Shown: piece by piece, positions 6,381 to 12,799 of the stretch
Layout of the letters: each line of letters starts with the position of its first letter
Numbering within the stretch: the first letter of the stretch is position 1
DNA from: CAYPNP01 sp964412195
GTDB lineage: Bacteria > Acidobacteriota > JAAYUB01
Length of the DNA: 12,799 nucleotides
Reading direction: 5' to 3'
Assembly (NCBI GenBank): GCA_964412195.1
Contig: CAYPNP010000052.1
Span: 1-12,799 of the forward strand
Notes under the pieces: model-generated
Seen by the model: the letters and a program-made list of their open reading frames with translations, nothing else
What the model was told of the DNA's origin: nothing
Database searches by the model: none
Translations under genes and position numbers: made by a program

Positions 6381-7547
6381 GGTTGAGATCCGGTTGTATT
6401 TCTTCATGATCCTCAGGACCTCGTCGATCGGGATCGCCTCGGACTTGTGGCCGTCCCGCCCGACGGTGGTCGTGGCGGCGAAGAGCGAGTTGAGGATCGC
6501 CTCCTCGGTGGCCTCGATCACCGCCAGGAACAGCGGTGTCACCCGGTCGTCCCGCAGCCGCTTCACTTCCTGGAGGGGGGCGTCCGATTGGAAGGGGACG
6601 CGCAGGCCGGGGTCCGTGGAGAAGGCGATGACGTAATCGCCGCTCCCGTTGGCGCAGATCCCCCCGGTCTTTCCCAGGCCCAGCACCGCCCGCCGGGCCA
6701 GGCGCTTCAGATTGCGCGCGTCCAGCGGGGCGTCGGTGGCCACCACGATCATGCACGAGCCGTCGGCGCCGCGTTCCAGTTCCTCCCGGAACAAGTAGTT
6801 CTTCAGCTCCTTGCCCACCGGCACGCCGGCGATCTCCAGCACGCCGCCGAAGTTCGTCTGGACCAGCACGCCCACGGTGTACCCGCCCAGCGTCTTCGGC
6901 AATACGCGCGAGGCCGTGCCGATGCCGCCCTTGTAGCCGAAGCAGACCGTGCCCGTGCCGGCGCCGGCGCACCCCTCGGCGACCGGGCCGTCCCGGGCCT
7001 CGCGAAGCGCCTGCCGGACGTGCTCGCGGGTGACGTGCCGGCCGCGGATGTCGCTCAGCCAGCCGTCGTTGGTCTCGCCCACCACCGGGTTCACCGACTG
7101 GACGTCCCCGTTTTCCGGGTTGGAAAGCGTGTAGGTGATCAGGGCGTCGGCCGCCGTCGGCACGCCGAGGGTGTTTGTCAAAATGATGGGTGTCTCGAGG
7201 GTGCCCAGCTCCTCCACCTGGCTCAGCCCCGTCAGCTTGCCGAAGCCGTTGGCCACGTAGATCGCCGCGGGGACCTTCTGGTGGAAGACGTTGCCGCCGT
7301 GGGGCAGGACCGCCGTCACGCCGGTGCGCACGCTGTCCCCCTGGACGAGGGTCACCTGGCCCACCTTGACGCCGGCGACGTCGGTGATGGCATTCAGCGG
7401 CCCGGGTTTCATCACGCCGATCTCGATCCCGTAATCCCTCATCCGTTTACCCTGTGCCGACACCATGGGGGACAGCAGGACGAACATTGCGGCGATCAGG
7501 ACAAAGGATGGTCGGCGGGACAGGATCCCCTTGCAATTTGTCGGCAT
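6360..7547 (-). CDS. exported P1-family (DmpA-like) aminopeptidase/D-esterase
   Basis: A 395-aa protein of peptidase family P1 (DmpA type), Ntn-hydrolases that cut themselves to expose a catalytic serine. The marks are MRDYGIEIGVMKPGPLNAITDVAGVKVGQ near the start, AGAGTGTVCFGYKGGIGTASR (194-214), VQTNFG (229-234, Asn232) and NGSGDYVIAFS (300-310), where Gly301-Ser302 is the expected self-cleavage bond. Residues 13-31 form a signal peptide ending VSAQ, so it acts outside the cytoplasm, unlike cytoplasmic members. The frame is open to 7982, but ATG 7547 has GGGAGGAG just upstream and starts at the signal peptide; the longer form would translate an inverted-repeat element. The C-terminus runs into a GATTCACC array. 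Substrates in the family are small N-terminal or beta-peptides and amides. Confidence 0.88.
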   Translation of the reverse strand: MPTNCKGILSRRPSFVLIAAMFVLLSPMVSAQGKRMRDYGIEIGVMKPGPLNAITDVAGVKVGQVTLVQGDSVRTGVTAVLPHGGNVFHQKVPAAIYVANGFGKLTGLSQVEELGTLETPIILTNTLGVPTAADALITYTLSNPENGDVQSVNPVVGETNDGWLSDIRGRHVTREHVRQALREARDGPVAEGCAGAGTGTVCFGYKGGIGTASRVLPKTLGGYTVGVLVQTNFGGVLEIAGVPVGKELKNYLFREELERGADGSCMIVVATDAPLDARNLKRLARRAVLGLGKTGGICANGSGDYVIAFSTDPGLRVPFQSDAPLQEVKRLRDDRVTPLFLAVIEATEEAILNSLFAATTTVGRDGHKSEAIPIDEVLRIMKKYNRISTGESVNR

Positions 7548-7599
7548 ATCTCCTCCCTTCTGAGGACGACGCCGGACACACGCCTGAGCCGGCAACGAT

Positions 7600-8006
7600 T
7601 CAGTACCGGGAGCGTGAGGGGCTGTGTTGCGATTGCCACTATCCACCAAGGATGTGGATATTTGGCCTGAAGGGCGCCCCAAAATAACCCCATGCGTGAG
7701 CATGGGGTGAGACAGCATAATCCCGTTTGTTCTGGATCTCCTCCCCAAGCCCGCTCTGGGGCGCCATATTATGCAGAATCCGGCTCCACTGTCATGACTG
7801 GATAGAATACCCCGTGTTCGCTCCGGACTGTTTATGCCGCCCCGGGACGGGGCTGGGGGGAGGGAAACCATAATTTCTTCCAACGCCACGCCGTACCCCA
7901 TGCTCACGCATGGGGCTATTTTGGGGCGCCCTCCGGGCTGGCGCCGCCTGTTCCATCCCCATGTGACAGGTTGATGCGACACAGCTTCTCACGCTCCCGG
8001 TACTGA
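7600..8006. repeat. nested inverted-repeat element with paired GTGA-loop hairpins
   Basis: The ends are a perfect 19-bp inverted repeat: TCAGTACCGGGAGCGTGAG at 7600-7618 and its complement at 7988-8006. Inside, 7671-7708 and 7895-7932 are inverted copies of a 38-bp block with one mismatch: AGGGCGCCCCAAAATA, a variable base, then an 8-bp stem CCCCATGC/GCATGGGG around loop GTGA, then T. Flanking pieces (GCTGTGT next to the ends; CTCCCC..GGGGCG near the middle) also match in inverted order, so the whole reads as two diverged head-to-head copies of a unit of about 200 bp. No credible gene lies inside. It could be a small mobile or dispersed repeat, possibly giving a structured RNA. Confidence 0.8.
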
Positions 8007-8465
8007 CTTGTCGGTTGGGCCTTCATCCAGGTGCAGCTCCAGCCGCAGGGCCGCCAGGGTCAGGTTGATGTCGCGGATGAAGACCAGCAGGGACCCGACC
8101 AGGCCCGCCAGGCACAGGCAGAACAGCCCGCCGACGATCCAGGCGGTCTCCAGGCGCAGCAGCGCGGTGAAGAACAGGGTGATGACCAGGAGCGCCGCCG
8201 CCAGGTCGCTCGCGGCCGCCAGGGCGATGGCCGCCTGGATCAGACGGGCGCGCCGCCACAGGATCGCCAGCTGGGCCTCGATGGGCGGAAGGGCCTCGCC
8301 GGAGGCCGTCTTCCGGGCGGCGGCCAGGCTGCGGGCCCGGTCGATGATCCGGCCGAGGCGGTTGGTCATCAGCAGGAGCAGCAGCCCGACGCCCGAGATC
8401 AGGATCACCGGGCCGATGGCCGTCTGGAGCACCGGGATCAGCCCGGCGATGGAGTGGGTGTTCAT
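7989..8465 (-). CDS. DUF2721 membrane protein
   Basis: A 158-aa protein of the DUF2721 family, small bacterial membrane proteins of unknown role. The family start is clear: LIPVLQTAIGPVILISGVGLLLLLMTNRLGRIIDRAR (about 9-45), with the first membrane helix at 14-33 and then the basic cytoplasmic motif. Two more helices lie at about 76-103 and 108-130. Its ATG overlaps the TGA of the DinB-like gene (ATGA, 8462-8465), so the two are translationally coupled; it has only a weak ribosome site of its own. Its last residues SVPGA and the stop codon are encoded by the outer end of the 7600-8006 element, so the C-terminus was probably changed by that insertion. Confidence 0.88.
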   Translation of the reverse strand: MNTHSIAGLIPVLQTAIGPVILISGVGLLLLLMTNRLGRIIDRARSLAAARKTASGEALPPIEAQLAILWRRARLIQAAIALAAASDLAAALLVITLFFTALLRLETAWIVGGLFCLCLAGLVGSLLVFIRDINLTLAALRLELHLDEGPTDKSVPGA

Positions 8466-8935
8466 GAGGACCCCCGCAGGGCGCGCTTCAGCAGGGCGAT
8501 CTGGCCGCCGTGGTAGGCGTTGTGTTCCGCGACGCCGACCAGCATCCCGGCGAAGCTCACGCCGGCGCCCAGCGGCGCCTCTCGGGTCGTGCCCACCCGG
8601 TCGGCGAGCCGGGACTCGCCGGCTGCCGCCAGCCGGGCCAGCAGCTCCCGCTTGGCGCCGCCCAGCTTCGCCATCGCCTCGGGCCAGGAGACCGGCTCCG
8701 GCCAGTCTCCGCCGGCGGGCAGGCCGGGCGGATTTCCCCCGAGGCGCGCGGCGGCTTCCTGCATCCAGGCGGCGACGTGCAGGACGATCTCCAGGATGGA
8801 GTGTGCGCCGGCGATGGGCCGGGCCCGGGCCTCGTCCTCCGTCACTCCGGACAGCAGGGCTTCCAGCGAGGAACCGTGCCAGGCATCGCCGGACACCGAC
8901 TTCTCCAGACTTTCGGTGAGGGTGTCAACCAACAT
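8462..8935 (-). CDS. DinB-like four-helix metal-binding protein
   Basis: A 157-aa protein of the DinB/YfiT superfamily, four-helix bundles with a three-histidine metal site; some members are thiol S-transferases (bacillithiol, mycothiol), many are uncharacterised. The order fits: an N-terminal helix with AWHG, then SILEIVLHVAAWMQEAAARL (His53), the long helix with PEAMAKLGGAKRELLARL, and the last helix with LVGVAEHNAYHGGQIALLKR (His138, His142). These three histidines are the expected metal ligands. GGAGG six bases upstream supports the start. It overlaps the DUF2721 gene by four bases and is the first gene of that pair. The substrate is unknown. Confidence 0.87.
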   Translation of the reverse strand: MLVDTLTESLEKSVSGDAWHGSSLEALLSGVTEDEARARPIAGAHSILEIVLHVAAWMQEAAARLGGNPPGLPAGGDWPEPVSWPEAMAKLGGAKRELLARLAAAGESRLADRVGTTREAPLGAGVSFAGMLVGVAEHNAYHGGQIALLKRALRGSS

Positions 8936-8973
8936 TCAATGCCTCCAGTTGCCGGTTTCCGGTTCGCGGGATG

Positions 8974-9594
8974 TCATCCCGGCAGCACCGCCGCCGCGCC
9001 CGCCCACAGTTGGTATATCCCGAACGCGGCCAGGGCGAGGGCCGACGCGCCCACCATTGCCCGGCTCGCCTTGTGGCCGAACCGGCGGGCGCCCGCCGAC
9101 AGCAGCACGATGCCGGCCTGGGCCAGGACGATGGTGGCATAGAACGAGACCACCAGGGCGATTCCGGATGCGGGCGCTTCCCGCCAGCCCTTGAGGAACA
9201 GCGGGCCCATCACCAGGCTCCAGCCCAGGTACGGGTTCGGATTGAGCAGGTTCACCACGGCGGCTTGAAACAGGTTCCGGGCCGGCGAGCCGGCGTCCCG
9301 CACCTCTGCCTTCGCCGCGTCGCGCCACGAGCGGTAGGCGCCGTAGGCCAGGTACAGGAGGAAGGCGCCGCCGGCCAGGCGCAGCCCCTGCAGCGCTCGG
9401 CCGGGCAGGTGGCTCAGCACGAAGAGGGCCGCCAGGGCGATGGGCCCGTCGCTCAGCAGCGGCGCCAGGGCCGCCGGCAGGGCGCGGCGCCAGCCATGCG
9501 CCAGCGCCAGCGAGACCAAATACGCCTGGAACGGTCCGGGCTGCACCGCGCAGGCGAAGCCGTAAGTGATGCCGAAGACAACATACGGGATCAT
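8974..9594 (-). CDS. LysE/RhtB-family amino-acid exporter
   Basis: A 206-aa inner-membrane protein of the LysE family, which exports amino acids or related small molecules. Marks are AVQPGPFQAYLVSLALAHGWRRALPAALAPLLSDG (17-50; the PGP motif and the Gly-rich loop) and NLLNPNPYLGWS (115-126), with about six hydrophobic segments (near 4-16, 24-34, 51-62, 71-87, 143-166 and 180-196). The substrate cannot be predicted. The start has no ribosome site: the six bases before ATG are CCGCGC. Directly before them lies a perfect extended -10 (TGATATAAT), so a leaderless mRNA is likely. Downstream, the DinB gene starts 38 bases past the stop; both may be read together. Confidence 0.88.
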   Translation of the reverse strand: MIPYVVFGITYGFACAVQPGPFQAYLVSLALAHGWRRALPAALAPLLSDGPIALAALFVLSHLPGRALQGLRLAGGAFLLYLAYGAYRSWRDAAKAEVRDAGSPARNLFQAAVVNLLNPNPYLGWSLVMGPLFLKGWREAPASGIALVVSFYATIVLAQAGIVLLSAGARRFGHKASRAMVGASALALAAFGIYQLWAGAAAVLPG

Positions 9595-9600
9595 GCGCGG

Positions 9601-9609
9601 ATTATATCA
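9601..9609 (-). promoter_or_regulatory. extended -10 promoter element of the LysE-type gene
   Basis: On the complement the sequence reads TGATATAAT: a perfect TATAAT with the TGn extension. It lies six bases before ATG 9594, so transcription would start at or about the A of the start codon. No good -35 hexamer is present at 17 bp; that stretch is the GAGCAC hexamer array, which an extended -10 promoter can do without. Confidence 0.6.
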
Positions 9610-9617
9610 TCCCCCGA

Positions 9618-9800
9618 TCGTGCTCGTGCTCGTGCTCGGGTCTCGGGGTTCTGTGCTCGGGTCTCGATCCCACTCCCGTTTGTCGACGTCTGCCGAGTCC
9701 CGCGCCCCCAGCCCCGAGTCCCGAAGTATTTTCACGCAGAGGCGCAGAGACCGCGGAGGCAAACACGGACGCGGAATCACGCGGATTCCCGCGGATCCAG
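9618..9800. repeat. hexamer, inverted and CGCGGAT-type repeats, no gene
   Basis: The gap 9595-9816 carries three kinds of repeat. GTGCTC is tandem three times at 9620-9637, and GTGCTCGGGTCTCG occurs at 9632-9645 and 9653-9666. The segment TCGGGTCTCGGGG (9636-9648) can pair, with one mismatch, with CCCCGAGTCCCGA (9712-9724). GCAGAGGCGCAGAG (9737-9750) is the reverse-complement family of 1-17. From about 9765, CACGGACGCGGAATCACGCG and following bases repeat a CGCGGAT-like unit. No coding frame here is convincing. Confidence 0.75.
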
Positions 9801-9816
9801 CCGTCTAGCCGCGGCC

Positions 9817-11088
9817 TCACGACCCCGCTGGGACCGGCTGGTCCCGGACCGCCCCCAGAATGCGGTCGATGACGATCCGGTGGGTGAGGCGGGGACGGCC
9901 CGGCAGGATGTTCCACCCCGTGCAGACCACCACCAGGTCGAGGTCGGGCAGGACGATGGGCATCTGGCCGCCGAATCCCGATCCCGCCCAGGCCAGCCGG
10001 CGATCGCCCGGTCCGTAGGGATAGAGCCACCATTTCAAACCGTACTTCACCCCGCCCGCCGAAACGGTGACGGCGGGCGTCACCGACTCCCGGACCCACT
10101 CGGGCGTCACGACCATCCGGCCATTCCAGGCGCCGTTCCGCAGGAAGAGGTAGGCGATCCGGGCCAGGTCCCGCGGCCGCAGGTAGAGACCGCCCTCGGT
10201 GTCGGCGAGCCCCGTCGGGATCCGCTTCCAGTACCACTGCCGGATGCCGAGGGGCGCAAAGAGGTGCGCCGCGGCGTACTCCTCGATGTCCCGGCCGGTG
10301 GCGGCCCGGAAGATGTGCGCCAGCATCTGGGAGGCGCCGCTGTTGTAATTGAACACCGTGCCCGGCTCCGCCGCCATGGGCCGGTCAATGGCGAACCGGA
10401 CCCAATCGGCGCTGGCCTCCATCAGGGTGCAGGAGTTGGCGGGATCATCGTAGGGCAGCCCCTCGTTCCAGTCCAGCCCGGCGGTCATGGTCAGCAGGTG
10501 GCGGACGGTCAGGCGCCGCTTGCGCTCGTCGACGTTGGCCACCGACTCCGGATCGAAGAACCGCAGGACGGGCGTGTCCAGGGAGGGGAATTCCCCCCGG
10601 GCCACGGCGGTGCCGATCACCACCGACGTGGCGGTCTTGGTCACCGACTGCATCGTGTGCAGGTCGCCGCCCCGGTAGTACGGGTGCCACCAGGGATTGA
10701 AATAATTGTACGGCCCGCCCGGGTTGTGGGGATTCAGCGGGCCGGGCTTTCCGGCCTCCGCCCCGTAGATCCGGCCGTAATCGTTCGGGTAGGCCCGGTC
10801 CCAGACCGCTCTGCCGTGCCGGATGACGAGCAGGCTGTCGACGCAGCCGTATTTGCCCGAGGCGATGTCCCTGTCCAGGCCGGACAGCACCGCGGGATCC
10901 ATCCCCTCCGAGAGGGGGAGGCCGGTTGGCCAGTCATCCGCCGGCCAGGACGGCCGCTCCGAGGCGCAGGCGCCCAGGAGCGCGGCCAGCAGGAGAAGCA
11001 GGGACAGCGGCCAGCATGACGACAGGAATCCGGACGTCCTCGCGGGAGGAACGACCCCCGGTTGACGGGAAGCGCGTGTGTTTTTCAT
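9817..11088 (-). CDS. lipoprotein serine hydrolase, class C beta-lactamase fold
   Basis: A 423-aa protein of the beta-lactamase/penicillin-binding-protein-like serine hydrolase family (class C, EstB and DD-peptidase relatives). Residues 24-41 form a lipoprotein signal with lipobox LGAC (Cys41), after an unusually long N-region. The catalytic SxxK is Ser148-Val-Thr-Lys151, and YNS at 248-250 is the YxN equivalent. AGSGFGGQ (368-375) stands in the third motif position, where HTG or KTG is usual. An aromatic and Pro-rich stretch (about 117-140: NPHNPGGPYNYFNPWWHPYY) precedes the active-site helix. It is likely anchored to a membrane facing the periplasm; it could be an esterase or peptidase rather than a beta-lactamase. 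It is divergent from the TIGR04076 gene; a weak GAGG precedes ATG 11088. Confidence 0.87.
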   Translation of the reverse strand: MKNTRASRQPGVVPPARTSGFLSSCWPLSLLLLLAALLGACASERPSWPADDWPTGLPLSEGMDPAVLSGLDRDIASGKYGCVDSLLVIRHGRAVWDRAYPNDYGRIYGAEAGKPGPLNPHNPGGPYNYFNPWWHPYYRGGDLHTMQSVTKTATSVVIGTAVARGEFPSLDTPVLRFFDPESVANVDERKRRLTVRHLLTMTAGLDWNEGLPYDDPANSCTLMEASADWVRFAIDRPMAAEPGTVFNYNSGASQMLAHIFRAATGRDIEEYAAAHLFAPLGIRQWYWKRIPTGLADTEGGLYLRPRDLARIAYLFLRNGAWNGRMVVTPEWVRESVTPAVTVSAGGVKYGLKWWLYPYGPGDRRLAWAGSGFGGQMPIVLPDLDLVVVCTGWNILPGRPRLTHRIVIDRILGAVRDQPVPAGS

Positions 11089-11215
11089 GGTGGAACCTCG
11101 GCGGCATGGTACCAGAGGCGGAGGTCCCGATCAATTCCTGCGGCAGGGAAACACTTCTCCGGCTTTTATCGTAAGAATTTGTATTCAATCCGGAGAATTC
11201 TCCACGGAGGTGCCT

Positions 11216-11662
11216 ATGGACCGGCGTCAGTTCATCGGCCAGGCGGGGTGCAGCGCAGCCGCCTGGCTGGCCGCGGGCGGTCTTGCCGCGGCGCAGGAAA
11301 AGTCTCCCGGCCAGCCCGCCGCCGGGCAGGAGCCGAAAGCGCAGCCCGTGGTCGCTCCGCCCAAGCGGAAGCGGTACCGCCTCGAGATCGAGATCTACGA
11401 GGCCCGCACCGACAGCTGGTGCCACAAGAAGGGGGACACCTTCAAGTACCCCGAGGACATGGGCAAGATCTGCCCCTGGCTGCTGGCCAGCCTGCACGAC
11501 TTCCTGGTCCTGCTGCAGCAGGGCGTCACCCTGCCGTGGATGTACGAGAACACGCCCTACCAGAAGGTGATCGACCCCGACGGCGTGACCACGGAGTACG
11601 TGCGCTGCCCGGACCCCACCTCCAACCTGGTGGCCAAGATCACCCGGACGCTCGTCTCGTAG
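11216..11662 (+). CDS. Tat-signal TIGR04076 family protein
   Basis: A 148-aa protein. Residues 1-26 form a twin-arginine signal (DRRQFIG, hydrophobic GCSAAAWLAAGGLAAA, cleavage near AAA-Q), followed by a Pro/Ala/Gln linker (27-50). The rest matches the small TIGR04076 family, of unknown function: RYRLEIEIYEAR, then CHKKGDTF (69-76), KICPWLLASLHDFLVLLQQG (84-103), LPWMY and CPDPTSNLVAKI (131-142). Cys69, His70, Cys86 and Cys131 could bind a metal or cofactor, which would fit folding before Tat export. Most relatives I recall are short and lack a signal. ATG 11216 has GGAGG upstream and begins the signal, so it is preferred over the frame-open ATG at 11078 inside the divergent gene. The palindromic element begins at the base after its stop. 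Confidence 0.85.
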   Translation: MDRRQFIGQAGCSAAAWLAAGGLAAAQEKSPGQPAAGQEPKAQPVVAPPKRKRYRLEIEIYEARTDSWCHKKGDTFKYPEDMGKICPWLLASLHDFLVLLQQGVTLPWMYENTPYQKVIDPDGVTTEYVRCPDPTSNLVAKITRTLVS

Positions 11663-11901
11663 CTCGCGACGTCCCGGCGCCGGTTGACGAAACGGCGAAA
11701 CGGCGGTGGGGCGAATCGGCGAAACGGCGATCAGGAATACATTGTCTTGGGGATGGGCCTTTTCAACGGAAACGGCGAATCGGCGAATCGGCGAAACGGC
11801 GAGGAAAACCCGCCGACCCCATAATTCTTGGCGGGTTCCGGTCGCCGATTCGCCCCACCGCCGTTTCGCCGTTTCGCTGACACGCGCCGGGACGGCGCGA
11901 G
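11663..11901. repeat. 239-bp palindromic element between convergent genes
   Basis: Outer arms CTCGCG-N-CGTCCCGGCGC (11663-11680) and their complement (11884-11901) match with one mismatch. After a 7-base gap on each side, 11688-11722 and 11842-11876 form a perfect 35-bp inverted repeat built of 8-bp units (GAAACGGC, GAATCGGC). The middle holds a further block of GAATCGGC/GAAACGGC octamers (11773-11802) and an 8-bp hairpin AACCCGCC/GGCGGGTT (11807-11814 with 11830-11837). The element begins at the base after one stop codon and ends 12 bases before the other, filling the gap. It could terminate both transcripts, or be a mobile element that landed there. No coding frame is evident. Confidence 0.85.
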
Positions 11902-11913
11902 GTACGTCGCGGG

Positions 11914-12567
11914 CTACTTCCCGCGCGGCGCGGGCAGCTGCAGGCCGTACCGGATGGAGAGCAGCCGCAGCGTCACGGTCAGGACAATGCCCAGGTTGAG
12001 CGCCAGAGGGTGCGGCATGCCGAACACGACGCCACCGGTGAACAGGCACCCCCCGGCGAACACCGCGCTGGCGTAGAAGCCGCCCGGCGTGAACACCACC
12101 GGCACCTCGTTGATGATGATGTCGCGCATCACCCCCCCGAACACGCCGGTGATCACGCCGAGCAGGACGGCGATGATCGGAATGTGGCCGCGGTCCAGGG
12201 CGAACGAGGCGCCCAGCATGCCGAAGAAGCCCAGGGCCAGGGCGTCGAAGACCAGGGCCACCACCTGGGCGCGGCGGGCGGTGAGCCAGGCGATGGCGTT
12301 CGGGGCGTACAGGTAGAGCAGGGCCATGGCCAGGATCACCAGGGTGTACATCGGCCGCTGCATCCAGAAGAACGGCCGCCGGTCCAGCAGCAGGTCCCGG
12401 ACGGTGCCGCCGCCGAAGGCGGTGATCAGGCCCACGGCGTAGACGCCCACCAGGTCCATGTTCTTGCGACGGGCGTCCACGATGCCCGACAGGGCGCCGA
12501 ACAGGGTCCCGGCCACCTCGATGACGATGGAGAACGTGCTGGCGTTGATGGGGATCGGCGGATTCAT
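11914..12567 (-). CDS. TRIC/YadS-type (UPF0126) cation-channel family protein
   Basis: A 217-aa inner-membrane protein with two copies of the UPF0126 domain, the prokaryotic relatives of trimeric intracellular cation (TRIC) channels. The first copy carries FGGGTVRDLLLDRRPFFW (51-68) and the second GVFGGVMRDIIINEVP (141-156); the Gly-rich, Arg-Asp turns are the conserved centre of each copy. About seven hydrophobic helices are visible. Solved prokaryotic TRIC structures are trimers passing monovalent cations. A GTG at 12588 would add seven residues (PFIEVHM), but ATG 12567 has GAGG five bases upstream and is chosen. The gene converges on the TIGR04076 gene across the palindromic element. Confidence 0.88.
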   Translation of the reverse strand: MNPPIPINASTFSIVIEVAGTLFGALSGIVDARRKNMDLVGVYAVGLITAFGGGTVRDLLLDRRPFFWMQRPMYTLVILAMALLYLYAPNAIAWLTARRAQVVALVFDALALGFFGMLGASFALDRGHIPIIAVLLGVITGVFGGVMRDIIINEVPVVFTPGGFYASAVFAGGCLFTGGVVFGMPHPLALNLGIVLTVTLRLLSIRYGLQLPAPRGK

Positions 12568-12618
12568 GTGCACCTCGATGAACGGCACCCGGGAAGACTA
12601 TGGAACTCAGGATGACGG

Positions 12619-12749
12619 CTTCAATCCGCAAGCAGGAAGCGTAACCACGAACCACACGAACCACACGAAATGTCCGAACCGGGAACATCCATCCGCGATC
12701 TTCAATCCGCAAACTTCAGTTCGAAATTTGAAATTAATAATTTGAAATC
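12619..12749. repeat. short direct repeats at the right edge, no gene
   Basis: Bases 12589-12799 carry no credible gene. CTTCAATCCGCAA occurs at 12619-12631 and again at 12700-12712. GAACCACAC is tandem at 12649-12666. ATTTGAAAT occurs at 12726-12734 and 12740-12748, in an AT-rich patch. From 12750 to 12799 the character changes (TACTGTCCCACTAACTTGAG and on) and I see no repeat or frame there. Confidence 0.65.
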
Positions 12750-12799
12750 AGTACTGTCCCACTAACTTGAGCGCATGTCTGCGTAACTGCTTTCACATG

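Noticed and set aside
7688..7707. intrinsic terminator at the CCCCATGC hairpin
   Set aside because: The stem is strong but no T-run follows on either strand, and it occurs twice as part of a larger inverted element.
7548..7982. N-terminal extension of the P1 peptidase
   Set aside because: The extra 145 residues translate the inverted-repeat element, and the start at 7547 has a strong ribosome site and a signal peptide.
8971..11019. 682-codon plus-strand open frame
   Set aside because: It is the antisense shadow of the LysE-type and serine-hydrolase genes, Arg/Gly/Gln-rich with no domain; high GC keeps such frames open.
9817..11088. true beta-lactamase conferring resistance
   Set aside because: SxxK and YxN motifs are present, but the third motif is AGSGFGG rather than KTG, and the lipoprotein form with no ampR neighbour fits a general serine hydrolase better.
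10934..12712. 592-codon minus-strand open frame
   Set aside because: It covers the TIGR04076 gene in antisense and the TRIC gene in another frame; the real minus-strand gene here is 11914-12567.

Overview
The window is a high-GC stretch from a Gram-negative bacterium. It encodes an OmpA-family outer-membrane/peptidoglycan protein, a lipoprotein serine hydrolase, a predicted Tat-exported protein and an exported P1 peptidase. No rRNA, tRNA, phage or plasmid gene is present, so the taxon cannot be fixed from sequence alone. The gene mix, GC content and many short-period intergenic repeats would fit an Acidobacteriota-like or PVC-like genome, but that is inference.

Layout: 1-213 holds only short tandem repeats. 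A VOC-fold protein (214-558) and a DUF1905/YdeI-type protein (762-1235) lie on the minus strand, separated by a long hairpin of hexamers. A plus-strand block follows: an unknown acidic helical protein (1427-1942), an in-register 7-bp array, an unknown small basic protein (2092-2436), a two-helix membrane zinc-ribbon protein (2509-2889), a TrmO-type tRNA methyltransferase (2938-3351) and an M29-type aminopeptidase (3399-4424). An OmpA-family envelope protein with its own terminator (4622-6094) closes this half. The minus strand then carries a P1-family self-processing peptidase (6360-7547), a DUF2721 membrane protein overlapping a DinB-like protein (7989-8465 and 8462-8935), a LysE/RhtB exporter (8974-9594) and a beta-lactamase-fold lipoprotein (9817-11088). 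A Tat-signal TIGR04076 protein (11216-11662, plus) converges on a TRIC/YadS-type channel (11914-12567, minus).

The genes are mostly housekeeping, hydrolytic and envelope functions and do not form one obvious pathway. The strongest co-transcribed groups are 2092-4424 and the ATGA-overlapping DinB/DUF2721 pair.

The unusual content is between the genes. Most larger gaps are filled with short arrays of 6-, 7- or 8-bp units, several of which turn into their own reverse complement and so form long hairpins. Three coding sequences end inside such repeats. Two larger inverted structures stand out: a nested element of about 407 bp (7600-8006) with paired GTGA-loop hairpins, and a 239-bp palindromic element (11663-11901) that exactly fills the gap between two convergent genes. 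The LysE-type gene also has a perfect extended -10 only 6 nt before its ATG, suggesting a leaderless transcript.
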